Below the pieces are notes generated by a model, which was not told where the DNA came from, did not search any database, and saw only the letters and a program-made list of their open reading frames with translations. Of a stretch of 35,024 nucleotides of DNA, positions 1 through 7,205 are shown one piece after another (within the stretch, counting starts at the first letter, position 1; each line of letters starts with the position of its first letter). Origin of the DNA: Pseudaeromonas sp041441555 (GTDB lineage: Bacteria > Pseudomonadota > Gammaproteobacteria > Enterobacterales > Aeromonadaceae); contig JASDSW010000008.1 in assembly GCA_041441555.1 (NCBI GenBank), positions 1-35,024 on the forward strand, given 5' to 3'. The position numbers were made by a program, and so were the translations under genes.

Positions 1-23
1 CCATCCGAAAAACAGGAAAAAAT

Positions 24-53
24 AATGCCAGTCAGGCTTAACTGACTGGCATT
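24..53. terminator. Perfect 12-bp hairpin upstream of mnmE, probable intrinsic terminator
   Basis: Arms AATGCCAGTCAG (24-35) and CTGACTGGCATT (42-53) are perfect reverse complements around a 6-nt loop. On the minus strand the stem is followed directly by ATTATTTTTTCC, a good U-tract. On the plus strand the T-run (69-74) comes 15 nt after the stem. It probably ends transcription of the gene left of the window (yidC is the usual neighbour of mnmE; inference) and may act in both directions. Confidence 0.55.
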
Positions 54-115
54 AACCCTCGGGTCGCCTTTTTTATTACAATACCGCCATTCCCGAGAGT
101 AAGAGCCCGACATCC

Positions 116-1480
116 ATGTTCAACACTGACACTATCGTGGCCCAGGCCACCCCTCCCGGTCGTGGTGGCGTAGCCATACTGCGAGTCTCTGGTCCCCTGT
201 GCGAAACCATAGCCGCCGAAGTGCTCGGCAGGCTGCCGCGGGTGCGCTACGCCGAATATCTGCCCTTCCGCGATATCGATGGCAGGGTGCTGGATCAGGG
301 GATCGCCCTGCTGTTCAAGGCACCCAACAGCTTCACCGGAGAGGATGTACTGGAGCTGCAGGGGCACGGCGGCCCCGTGGTGATGGATATGCTGCTGCGC
401 CGCATCCTGCAGATCCCAGGGGTACGGACCGCGCGTCCCGGCGAGTTTTCCGAGCGGGCCTTCCTGAACGACAAGCTGGATCTGGCCCAGGCGGAGGCGA
501 TCGCCGATCTGATCGAGGCCAGCAGCGAGCAGGCCGCCCGTTCGGCACTGCAATCGCTGCAAGGGGAGTTCTCACGGCGCGTCGATGCGCTGGTCGAGGG
601 GCTGATCCGTCTGCGCATCTACGTCGAAGCCGCCATCGACTTCCCGGAAGAGGAGATCGATTTTCTCTCCGATGGCAAGGTGGCCACCGATCTGCGACAC
701 CTCATGGCCGAGTTGCACCAGGTACAGAGCGAGGCGCGCCAGGGGGCCATCCTGCGCGAAGGGATGAAGGTGGTGATCGCCGGGCGCCCCAACGCCGGAA
801 AATCGAGTCTGCTCAATGCCCTGGCGGGTCGCGAGTCGGCCATCGTCACCGAGATCGCCGGCACCACCCGCGATGTGCTGCGCGAACACATCCACATCGA
901 CGGCATGCCGCTGCACATCATCGACACCGCCGGGTTGCGCGATACCAAGGATGCCGTCGAGAAGATCGGCATCGAACGGGCTTGGGCCGAGATAGCTCAA
1001 GCCGATCGCGTGCTGTTCATGGTCGATGGCACCACCACCACGGCCACCGATCCGGTCGAAATCTGGCCCGACTTCATCGATCGTCTGCCAGCAGGCATGG
1101 GGCTGACCGTGGTGCGCAACAAGGCCGACTTGACCGGCGAGCCGCTGGCCACCACCGATGAGGGTGGTCATCCGGTGTTCCGCATCTCGGCCAAGACCGG
1201 CCTGGGCCTTGCGGCACTACGCGACCACCTCAAACAGTGCATGGGTTATCAGGGCGGCGTGGAAGGCGGCTTCATGGCCCGCCGACGCCATCTGGAGGCG
1301 ATTGCGCACGCCGATGAACACCTGCAACTGGCCAAGGAGCAGTTGGAGGTCTATGCCGCCGGCGAGCTGGTGGCCGAAGAGCTACGGCTAGCCCAGGAAC
1401 AACTGAGTGAAATCACCGGCGCCTTCAGCTCAGATGACCTGCTGGGCCGCATCTTCAGCTCCTTCTGCATCGGCAAGTAG
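116..1480 (+). CDS. mnmE: MnmE, tRNA uridine-34 5-carboxymethylaminomethyl modification GTPase
   Basis: MnmE (TrmE) is a cytosolic, K+-activated GTPase that works with MnmG to add the (carboxymethyl)aminomethyl group at C5 of wobble uridine 34 in several tRNAs. The 454-residue length equals that of the E. coli enzyme. The N-terminus (DTIVAQATPPGRGGVAILRV) is the formyl-THF-binding domain. A G domain is inserted in the helical domain, with P-loop GRPNAGKS at residues 223-230, the switch region GTTRD, DTAG, and NKAD as G4. The protein ends in the invariant CIGK, whose cysteine is required for modification. The ATG at 116 gives the family N-terminus exactly. It appears monocistronic: it is preceded by a strong hairpin and followed by two hairpins. 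Its partner gene mnmG lies about 14 kb downstream rather than adjacent as in many bacteria. Confidence 0.98.
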   Translation: MFNTDTIVAQATPPGRGGVAILRVSGPLCETIAAEVLGRLPRVRYAEYLPFRDIDGRVLDQGIALLFKAPNSFTGEDVLELQGHGGPVVMDMLLRRILQIPGVRTARPGEFSERAFLNDKLDLAQAEAIADLIEASSEQAARSALQSLQGEFSRRVDALVEGLIRLRIYVEAAIDFPEEEIDFLSDGKVATDLRHLMAELHQVQSEARQGAILREGMKVVIAGRPNAGKSSLLNALAGRESAIVTEIAGTTRDVLREHIHIDGMPLHIIDTAGLRDTKDAVEKIGIERAWAEIAQADRVLFMVDGTTTTATDPVEIWPDFIDRLPAGMGLTVVRNKADLTGEPLATTDEGGHPVFRISAKTGLGLAALRDHLKQCMGYQGGVEGGFMARRRHLEAIAHADEHLQLAKEQLEVYAAGELVAEELRLAQEQLSEITGAFSSDDLLGRIFSSFCIGK

Positions 1481-1484
1481 CCAC

Positions 1485-1506
1485 CGCCAGGCGCTTGTGC
1501 CTGGCG
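1485..1506 (+). terminator. Hairpin just after mnmE stop
   Basis: CGCCAGGC (1485-1492) and GCCTGGCG (1499-1506) form a perfect 8-bp GC-rich stem with loop GCTTGT, starting 5 nt after the mnmE stop. No U-tract follows (AAATCACT), so it may be a 3'-end stabiliser or an imperfect terminator. Confidence 0.4.
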
Positions 1507-1517
1507 AAATCACTCCC

Positions 1518-1538
1518 AGGGTTGAGGTGACCAACCCT
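1518..1538. repeat. Second hairpin in the mnmE downstream gap
   Basis: AGGGTTG (1518-1524) pairs with CAACCCT (1532-1538), a 7-bp stem with a 7-nt loop, 11 nt after the previous hairpin. No T-run follows on either strand. The rest of the gap (1539-1661) should contain the promoter of the next gene, but I see no confident -35/-10 pair. Confidence 0.3.
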
Positions 1539-1661
1539 CGACTCAGGGCCAACCGATGAATTGTCATCCAGATCGCAATCCTAAGGTTGGTTTGAGCCTT
1601 ATTTCTCCCGCAGCCACCACTCTGTTGCTACTCTATCAAAGGCATGGCACGGGAGAATTTT

Positions 1662-2681
1662 ATGACCACTAACGAGTTGAATCTGATGCGCATCCGTCTG
1701 GATGCCCAACGCCGCACACTGCAGATGGCCAGTCTCAGCCAGGACGATTACCGACGCATCTTGCGCCTGATGCAACTGCTCTGCGACGCAGAGTGTGCTT
1801 GGATCAGTCTGCTCGGCGACGAGCAGGATCAACTGCTGGAGGGGCTGGACATTCCCGCCGGCTTGCCACCAGCCATCGCCAAACGGGTCATCGCCGGTGA
1901 AGGGCTGTTCGAGTGCAGCAGCGCCGAATATGACCCGCAACTGCGCAGTCATGCCTGGTGCAGCGAGCACGAACTGGGCTGGTTGGCTGCTTATCCGCTC
2001 CATAGCCCGGAAGGGCACCCGATAGGCATAGTCGCCGTCGCCGCCCGCGAGCCTCGCAGTCTGGATATCCGCCATCGCCTCGCCCTGGTCGATCTGGTCA
2101 ACCTGCTGGAGGTCGAGATGCGCATGCGCTTCCTGCTGGCCACCCAGCCCCAGGCCTTGCGCAAACAGATGCAGTCGATCTCGCTCGCGGATCAGCAGGG
2201 CGGTGCCAAGCTGCTGGAGCCTCGTGAAATCGGCGATCTGCTGCATTGCAGCTACACCCGCTGTCGTTTGGAAGGACGCCCCTATGCGCTGGCGCTGATC
2301 GAGCTGGATCCTCTCGCCAATGACTCGTTCACCCCCCAGCAGACCGAAGAGCTGCAGCTGGCCGCTGCCAACCGCCTGCTGCGCAACCTGCGCATGGGCG
2401 ACCTACTCGGGCTCTGGCATCAGGGTCATCTGCTGGTCTTGCTGCCTGGCGTCGATGCCGAAGAGTTGTATGGCGTGGGAGACAAGCTGGTGCAGTCACT
2501 GGACGATGTCGTCGACCTGGAATCGAACAGCCTGTCGCTGACCGCCTCTATCGGTCTGGTCGGCATCCAGCAACTGACCGCCTGTCTGGATCTCGACCGC
2601 CTGCTGCAACCGGCTCAAGCCGGCTTGCAACAAGCCATCGAAGCCGGCCGCAACCGTTCGCGGATCCAGCGAATAGGCTAA
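1662..2681 (+). CDS. GAF domain protein with degenerate GGDEF-like domain
   Basis: The product has 339 residues and looks soluble (no signal peptide or membrane segment). Residues about 28-158 look like a GAF sensory domain (LCDAECAWISLL, WLAAYPLHSPEGHPIGIVAV). Residues about 186-334 follow the GGDEF fold: LIELDPLANDSF sits where the DxDxFK-xND motif belongs, MGDLLGLWHQGHLLVLLPG where GDxxxRxGGDEFxxLLP belongs, then LTASIGL and a terminal A-x-GRNR. The signature GGDEF has become HQGHL (residues 253-257), so diguanylate cyclase activity is very unlikely. It may be a c-di-GMP/GTP-binding or protein-interaction module, or simply vestigial. I place the start at 1662 because GGGAGA (1651-1656) lies 5 nt upstream; an ATG at 1644 would add six residues without a ribosome site. 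It is convergent with the GlxA-type gene. Confidence 0.8.
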   Translation: MTTNELNLMRIRLDAQRRTLQMASLSQDDYRRILRLMQLLCDAECAWISLLGDEQDQLLEGLDIPAGLPPAIAKRVIAGEGLFECSSAEYDPQLRSHAWCSEHELGWLAAYPLHSPEGHPIGIVAVAAREPRSLDIRHRLALVDLVNLLEVEMRMRFLLATQPQALRKQMQSISLADQQGGAKLLEPREIGDLLHCSYTRCRLEGRPYALALIELDPLANDSFTPQQTEELQLAAANRLLRNLRMGDLLGLWHQGHLLVLLPGVDAEELYGVGDKLVQSLDDVVDLESNSLSLTASIGLVGIQQLTACLDLDRLLQPAQAGLQQAIEAGRNRSRIQRIG

Positions 2682-2702
2682 CACCACAACACCTCATCAT
2701 CC

Positions 2703-2739
2703 ACAGACGGACTGATAGCGCCAGCATCAGTCCGTCTGT
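2703..2739. terminator. 14-bp hairpin shared by convergent genes
   Basis: ACAGACGGACTGAT (2703-2716) and ATCAGTCCGTCTGT (2726-2739) are perfect reverse complements around a 9-nt loop. It lies between the GAF/GGDEF-like gene and the convergent GlxA-type gene, and its right arm covers the last codons and stop of the latter. T-runs are weak on both sides (CTGTTGTT on plus), so the terminator role is inferred from position and stem strength. Confidence 0.6.
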
Positions 2740-3701
2740 TGTTCGCGCCACGCTCCGGGGGTGCCGCTGCGGTAACGCCGCCAGACCCGCCGCAGTTGAT
2801 GACCATCCCCCAGCCCAACCTGTTCCGCAATCCGATCCAGCGACAGAGAACTCTGTGCCAGCAGGGTAGAGGCCAAAGCCAGCCGCAGCTCACTCAGATA
2901 CTGGGTCAGGGTGATACCGGTCTGTTCACGGAAGATCCGGGTCAGATGACGTGGCGTCACACAGGCGATCGCCGCCAACTGCTGCAGGCTCCACGACCGA
3001 CCCGGCTCACCACTCAACGCATCCTGCACCCGATGAACCGCCGGATGCAGGTGATTGCGCCACGCCAGCCAGGGGGAAAACTGGCTGTCACCGCCATTTC
3101 GCCGCACAAAAACCACCATGTTGCGCGCCACCTGGGCCGCACACTGGGCAGAGGTGAGTCGTTCGATCAGGCTCAGTGCCAGATCGATGCCCGAGGTGAT
3201 GCCGGCGCTGCTCCAGACCCGGCCATCCTGCACAAACAGTCGATTCTCCAGCACCCGCGCCGATGGGCAGAGCTCCGCCAACTGCCGACTGTGGGCATGG
3301 TGGGTGGTACAGCTGCAACCGGCCAGCAAACCGGCCTTGGCGGCAATCAGAGCCCCGGCACAGATGGTCACCAGTTGCTGGCAACTTGACCCCACCTCGG
3401 CCAACCAATCCAGCAGAGGCGACATGGCGGCGTGCTGCCACTCCGGCTCCATGCCAGTGGCCCCCGGGATCAGCAGGATGGACTCGGCAGGCAGGGTGGT
3501 GGGTAGGGGTTCCGCCTGCAATGGTAAACCGATGGCACTGTGTACCACCGGCTCAGCGGCGACAAAGTGCAGCTCGAATTGCCGTTGTTGCTGGTAGCGA
3601 TTGGCAAAATAGAAGGCCTCGGCGGGCCCGGCCACATCCAGCAGCAAGACACCCGGTGGCAACAGGATGAACAGCGGAGTGATGAGCGGCTTATCCGACA
3701 C
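2727..3701 (-). CDS. GlxA-family transcriptional regulator (DJ-1/PfpI domain plus AraC HTH)
   Basis: This is a 324-residue regulator. Residues 5-190 form a DJ-1/PfpI (class I glutamine amidotransferase-like) domain with the nucleophile-elbow segment TICAGALIAA, Cys114. Residues about 220-320 carry two AraC-type HTH motifs (WSLQQLAAIACVTPRHLTRIF, then LSLDRIAEQVGLGDGHQLRR). In this family the first domain is a ligand-sensing module, not normally an active amidase. I chose the GTG at 3701: it follows AGAGGG by 9 nt, matches the family N-terminus (SDKPLITPLFILLPPGV), and overlaps the upstream eamA stop by 11 bp, implying translational coupling. A longer reading would add 34 residues inside eamA. 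The stop lies within the hairpin shared with the convergent gene. It probably controls the operon it terminates or amine/amino-acid metabolism; the ligand is unknown. Confidence 0.85.
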   Translation of the reverse strand: MSDKPLITPLFILLPPGVLLLDVAGPAEAFYFANRYQQQRQFELHFVAAEPVVHSAIGLPLQAEPLPTTLPAESILLIPGATGMEPEWQHAAMSPLLDWLAEVGSSCQQLVTICAGALIAAKAGLLAGCSCTTHHAHSRQLAELCPSARVLENRLFVQDGRVWSSAGITSGIDLALSLIERLTSAQCAAQVARNMVVFVRRNGGDSQFSPWLAWRNHLHPAVHRVQDALSGEPGRSWSLQQLAAIACVTPRHLTRIFREQTGITLTQYLSELRLALASTLLAQSSLSLDRIAEQVGLGDGHQLRRVWRRYRSGTPGAWREQQTD

Positions 3702-4587
3702 AGCGACGCACCCTCTGACGCCAGCGAGGCCAAAACAGATTGACCAGCAGCCCCAATAACACCAGGGCAATCCCCAGCCATTGCATACTCTGCACCTTTT
3801 CATCCAGCAGCACCCGAGCCGCCAACAGACCGACCACCGGCACCAGCAGGGTCAGAGGAGCCACTTCGGCCACCGGATAACGCTGCAGCAGTTTGCCCCA
3901 GATGACGTAGCCGACGATGGTGGCAATCAACGCCAGATAGAGGATCGCCAAGCCACCACTCCAGGAGAGATGGTCCAGCGCCAGCCAGATGCGCTGCGGC
4001 CCCTCCAGCCAGGCCGAGCAGGCCAGAAAGGGTAGTGGCGGAACCAGGGCGCCCCATACCACCAGACTCAGCAGATCGACGGGCCCCTGCTGGCTGATGC
4101 GCCGCGTCACTATATTGCCCAGTCCCCAGCAGGAAGCAGCCCCCAGCGTCAGCACAAAACCGGCCAGCGTCATACCTCCCGATTGCTGCTGGCTCGCCAG
4201 GACCAACAACCCCAGACAAGCCAGACCCAGCGCCATCGGCTGGTGCCGCTGCCAGCGCTCGCGCAGCAGAAGGGCACCAAAACAGAGGGTGAAAATCACC
4301 TGTGACTGCAGCACCAAGGAGGCGATGCCGGCCGGCATGCCGACATGCATGGCGGTAAACAGGAAGGCAAACTGGCCAAAGCTGATGGTCAGGCCATAGG
4401 CCAGCAACCAGCGCAACGGGATCCGCGGGCGGGACACGAAGAAGACGGCGGGCAGCGCCACCAGCAGGAAGCGCAAGGCCCCCAGCAGCAATGGCGGCAC
4501 CCCGACCAAACCGACGTGGATGACGACAAAGTTCACCCCCCACACCAGCACCACCAGCAGAGCCCATCCCCAATCCGTCAATCGCAT
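3691..4587 (-). CDS. EamA/DMT-family transporter
   Basis: This is a 298-residue inner-membrane protein with the ten-helix, two-EamA-repeat pattern of the drug/metabolite transporter superfamily. The first repeat starts WALLVVLVWGVNFVVIHVGL, and the second includes AASCWGLGNIVTRRIS and ends with a hydrophobic helix and the basic tail WPRWRQRVRR. Such proteins usually export amino acids or small metabolites; the substrate cannot be read from sequence. The start region is AGGAGTCATGATG. The second ATG (4587) has the better spacing; the first (4590) overlaps the upstream stop as ATGA. Either way translation is coupled to the isochorismatase-like gene, so hydrolase and exporter are made together, which suggests export of a product or precursor of that enzyme (inference). 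Confidence 0.88.
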   Translation of the reverse strand: MRLTDWGWALLVVLVWGVNFVVIHVGLVGVPPLLLGALRFLLVALPAVFFVSRPRIPLRWLLAYGLTISFGQFAFLFTAMHVGMPAGIASLVLQSQVIFTLCFGALLLRERWQRHQPMALGLACLGLLVLASQQQSGGMTLAGFVLTLGAASCWGLGNIVTRRISQQGPVDLLSLVVWGALVPPLPFLACSAWLEGPQRIWLALDHLSWSGGLAILYLALIATIVGYVIWGKLLQRYPVAEVAPLTLLVPVVGLLAARVLLDEKVQSMQWLGIALVLLGLLVNLFWPRWRQRVRRCVG

Positions 4588-5147
4588 CATGACTCCTGTG
4601 CCGTCTCGTGAGCCAACCACTCCTCCACCCGCCAGAGGCGGACGAAGCGACCGGCGAGCACCAGCTCGGTCCGCTTTTGGATATCGCCAGCAGCAACCGT
4701 CTCGCCACTTTGCGGATCCTGCATGTCAAAGGTCAAGGTTGCGTCGGTGAAAAAATCCACCTGAAACCCCAGATCCGAGGCGTGACGGGCCGTGGTTTCA
4801 CAGCATTGCTCGGTGCGAATGCCCGAAATCAGCAGGCGCTGAATATTCTGACCGATCAACCAATCCAGCAGCGCTGTTCCGGCCAGGGCACTATGCCGAT
4901 GTTTACGCACCACCAGCTCCGGTTCGATCCGGAGCTCATCCAGAGTGGTCACCAGGCCGAGTCGAGGATCAAAGGGGCCACCATCGGTTGTCTGATGCAG
5001 CACCTGGATGACCGGGATGTGGCGCGCCACACACCCCTCGATCAGCCGTTGTTGCGCCCGACACCAGGCTGGGAAATTGGCTTCACTCCAGAATGGACGG
5101 GCTTTAAAGGACTTCTGTGTATCAATCACCAGCAAGGCTGTTTTCAT
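4587..5147 (-). CDS. Isochorismatase-family cysteine hydrolase
   Basis: The 186-residue cytosolic protein has the isochorismatase-like fold. The catalytic triad can be placed: Asp9 in LLVIDTQ, Lys82 in VVRKHRHSAL, and Cys115 in SGIRTEQCCETTARHASDLG. The family includes nicotinamidases, carbamoyl amidases and isochorismate hydrolases. The second cysteine next to the nucleophile and the absence of a clear nicotinamidase zinc motif leave the substrate open. The ATG at 5147 follows AGGGGAG with normal spacing. It is the first gene of a tightly coupled hydrolase-eamA-glxA cassette, 110 bp downstream of the XRE-cupin gene on the same strand. The gap holds a 7-bp hairpin (5187-5193/5202-5208) and a possible -10 TAATAT (5184-5179, minus strand). 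Confidence 0.88.
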   Translation of the reverse strand: MKTALLVIDTQKSFKARPFWSEANFPAWCRAQQRLIEGCVARHIPVIQVLHQTTDGGPFDPRLGLVTTLDELRIEPELVVRKHRHSALAGTALLDWLIGQNIQRLLISGIRTEQCCETTARHASDLGFQVDFFTDATLTFDMQDPQSGETVAAGDIQKRTELVLAGRFVRLWRVEEWLAHETAQES

Positions 5148-5186
5148 GTTTGCTCCCCTTTCATCAAGCGATGATTGGATATTAGC

Positions 5187-5208
5187 CTGCTGCGCCGACG
5201 GGCAGCAG
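5187..5208. repeat. 7-bp hairpin between XRE-cupin gene and hydrolase gene
   Basis: CTGCTGC (5187-5193) and GCAGCAG (5202-5208) pair around an 8-nt loop. No U-tract follows on the minus strand, so partial termination, an mRNA boundary or an operator are all possible. Confidence 0.3.
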
Positions 5209-5257
5209 AACGAGAACAGCCAGATAAGGGGGCATTTAAGGACATTCGATTTCTGGA

Positions 5258-5851
5258 CTACAGCCCGGAGCCAGACCTCAGCCCACCATAGTGGATCAGA
5301 TTGTGAAACGAGACGGCTCGCACTCCCGGGTTGCGATAGCCGTGGGGCTGATCGGCCGCGAAGCGCAACACCTCGCCCACCGTCAACGATTGCCAGTCAC
5401 CGGCCAACCAGAGATCCATGTCACCGTCGAGCGGTAATACCTGTTCGATGGCCCCCACCTCATGAGGTACCGAGAGATAGTCACAACCGGCGGGTAGCTC
5501 GACGCGCAGCAGTTCATAGCCCAATCGAGGATCGAAGGGCAGCAGGGTCGTGACCCGGATCCCCTCGGCCAGGATCTGGGTGTGCTCCGGCCGCGGCCCG
5601 CGATAGAGATCCAGCCCCGCCGGATCCACCCGTGACTCAGCCGGCTGGCTCAGAAAATAGGAAAAGGGCACCTGCAGACCAGCGGCAATCTTCCACAGGG
5701 TCACCACGGTGGGGCTCGACTCCCCCCGCTCGATCTGTCCAAGCATCGCCTTGCTGACCCCGCACGCCTGCGCCGTTCGATCCAGACTCCACCCCTGCTC
5801 TTGCCTCAACTGCCGCAGAGCCAGACCAACTTGTTGATTGATTGCTTCCAT
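5258..5851 (-). CDS. XRE-family regulator with C-terminal cupin domain (SutR/PuuR-like)
   Basis: The 197-residue protein has an N-terminal XRE helix-turn-helix (residues about 8-65; GWSLDRTAQACGVSKAMLGQ, ending in SPTVVTLWKIAAGLQVPFSYF) and a C-terminal cupin (about 105-190; LPAGCDYLSVPHEVGAIEQV, RFAADQPHGYRNPG), the usual ligand-binding barrel. The same architecture is seen in E. coli SutR (YdcN) and PuuR; sutR lies next to the BenE-family gene ydcO, as here. I start at the ATG at 5851, 4 nt after GGGGGA; a longer reading to 5914 would run through the operator. Two palindromic operators in the divergent gap suggest it represses itself and benE. The effector is unknown; a sulfur compound, polyamine or aromatic acid are candidates by family. 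Confidence 0.88.
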   Translation of the reverse strand: MEAINQQVGLALRQLRQEQGWSLDRTAQACGVSKAMLGQIERGESSPTVVTLWKIAAGLQVPFSYFLSQPAESRVDPAGLDLYRGPRPEHTQILAEGIRVTTLLPFDPRLGYELLRVELPAGCDYLSVPHEVGAIEQVLPLDGDMDLWLAGDWQSLTVGEVLRFAADQPHGYRNPGVRAVSFHNLIHYGGLRSGSGL

Positions 5852-5865
5852 CTCATCCCCCACTT

Positions 5866-5881
5866 GTACGTCATAACGCAC
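5866..5881. promoter_or_regulatory. Left palindromic operator copy
   Basis: GTACGTCATAACGCAC is an imperfect 16-bp palindrome (GTaCGT / ACGCAC) 15 bp upstream of the XRE-cupin start. It is nearly identical, in inverted orientation, to the right copy at 5899-5914. The position and symmetry suit an HTH dimer. Confidence 0.65.
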
Positions 5882-5898
5882 GCTGCTAGCATGCCATT

Positions 5899-5914
5899 GT
5901 GCGTTATGACGCAC
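5899..5914. promoter_or_regulatory. Right palindromic operator copy
   Basis: GTGCGTTATGACGCAC has perfect 6-bp arms around TATG. Its centre is 33 bp from that of the left copy, about three helical turns, so two dimers would bind the same face of DNA. The two copies also form a 13-bp perfect inverted repeat (5869-5881 with 5899-5911). Confidence 0.7.
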
Positions 5915-5932
5915 AACCCCATCTCATCAAGG

Positions 5933-5950
5933 CCCAACACGGACGTTGGG
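5933..5950 (+). repeat. Leader hairpin before benE
   Basis: CCCAAC (5933-5938) and GTTGGG (5945-5950) form a 6-bp stem 16 nt before the benE ATG, just upstream of the CGGAG ribosome site. It could modulate translation; no further evidence. Confidence 0.25.
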
Positions 5951-5966
5951 TTAACCGGAGTCCGCC

Positions 5967-7205
5967 ATGTCTCTTCTCTCCTCCCGGAATCGGCCGCCCA
6001 TCTGGCGTCAACTGCGACCTCATCACCTGAGCAGCGGCTTCATCGCCATACTGATCGGCTATACCAGCTCAGCGGTCATCATCTTCCAGGCGGCGGCCAG
6101 CGCCGAGGCGACGCCGGCACAACTCGGATCCTGGCTGACGGCTCTGGGACTGGGGATGGGAATCACCACGCTGGGGCTCTCATTGCGCTACCGGATGCCC
6201 ATCCTCACCGCCTGGTCGACACCGGGTGCCGCCCTGTTGATCACCTGCCTGCCGGGCGTGCCGATGGGGGAAATCATCGGTGCTTTCCTCGCCGCCTCGC
6301 TGCTGTTGTTGCTCTGCGGCTTCAGCGGCCTGTTCGCCCGCATGATGCACCGTCTCCCCCTGCATCTGGCCAATGCCATGCTGGCCGGCGTCCTGCTGCG
6401 TTTCGGTCTGGATCTCTGCCATGCCTTTGAGCAGCAACCACTGCTGGTCGGCTGCATGGGACTGGCGTTCCTGCTCGGTCGACCCTGGATCCCCAAATAT
6501 GCCCTGGCGCTCACCCTGGTACTGGGGATGGGTGTCGCCTGGCAGCAGGATTTACTGCAACTGCAGCAGATCGAGTTGGCGCCGGTGGCGCTGGTCTGGA
6601 CCACCCCGGATTTCTCCCAGCACAGCCTGCTGGGCATCGCCCTCCCGCTGTTTCTGGTCACCATGAGTTCGCAAAATCTGCCCGGCATCGCCGTGCTGCG
6701 GGCCCACGGTTACCAGCCCCCCGTCTCACCATTGGTGGGCTGGACCGGTCTGACCGGGGCCCTACTCGCGCCGTTCGGCTGCTATGCCCTCAATCTGGCG
6801 GCCATCACGGCCGCCTTGTGCATGAGCCCGGAGGCCGATCCCGCTCCGCAGCGCCGTTATCTGGCCGCCAGCTGTGCCGGATTCGGCTATCTGTTGACCG
6901 GCTTGCTGGGAGCCACCATGGCCAGCCTGTTCGGTGCCCTGCCTCCGCCGCTGGTCATGGCCATCGCCGGTCTGGCACTACTCGGCACCCTGGGTCACAG
7001 CCTGCAGCAGGCACTGCAGGTTGAGCGGGATCGCGAGGCGGCTGTCATAACCTTTCTGGTCACCGCCTCCGGCGTCACGGGTTTTGGGATAGGTTCGGCA
7101 TTCTGGGGACTGGTGGCCGGAGGCCTGGCCCTGTTGCTGCGGGCCGATACCGTCCGGCGCCTCGGCTCTCGCTGGCACCGACGATCCCCGACGAGGAACG
7201 GCTAG
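5967..7205 (+). CDS. BenE/YdcO-family inner-membrane transporter
   Basis: The 412-residue, very hydrophobic protein has about 11-12 membrane segments and the BenE family pattern: GFIAILIGYTSSAVIIFQAA at residues 24-43, TAWSTPGAALL, SSQNLPGIAVLRAHGY in the middle, and a C-terminal TASGVTGFGIGSAFWGLVAG. Characterised members are benzoate/H+ symporters; many, including E. coli YdcO, have no proven substrate, and no benzoate-degradation gene lies in this window, so I do not call it benE. The ATG at 5967 follows GGAG by 6 nt. It is divergent from the XRE-cupin regulator and probably controlled by the shared operators. Its TAG stop shares CTAG with the stop of the convergent pqiC, leaving no space for a terminator between them. 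Confidence 0.9.
   Translation: MSLLSSRNRPPIWRQLRPHHLSSGFIAILIGYTSSAVIIFQAAASAEATPAQLGSWLTALGLGMGITTLGLSLRYRMPILTAWSTPGAALLITCLPGVPMGEIIGAFLAASLLLLLCGFSGLFARMMHRLPLHLANAMLAGVLLRFGLDLCHAFEQQPLLVGCMGLAFLLGRPWIPKYALALTLVLGMGVAWQQDLLQLQQIELAPVALVWTTPDFSQHSLLGIALPLFLVTMSSQNLPGIAVLRAHGYQPPVSPLVGWTGLTGALLAPFGCYALNLAAITAALCMSPEADPAPQRRYLAASCAGFGYLLTGLLGATMASLFGALPPPLVMAIAGLALLGTLGHSLQQALQVERDREAAVITFLVTASGVTGFGIGSAFWGLVAGGLALLLRADTVRRLGSRWHRRSPTRNG

Noticed and set aside
3702..3803. 34-residue extension of the GlxA-type regulator
   Set aside because: It lies wholly within eamA, is Cys/Trp-rich and unlike the family N-terminus; the GTG at 3701 has a ribosome site.
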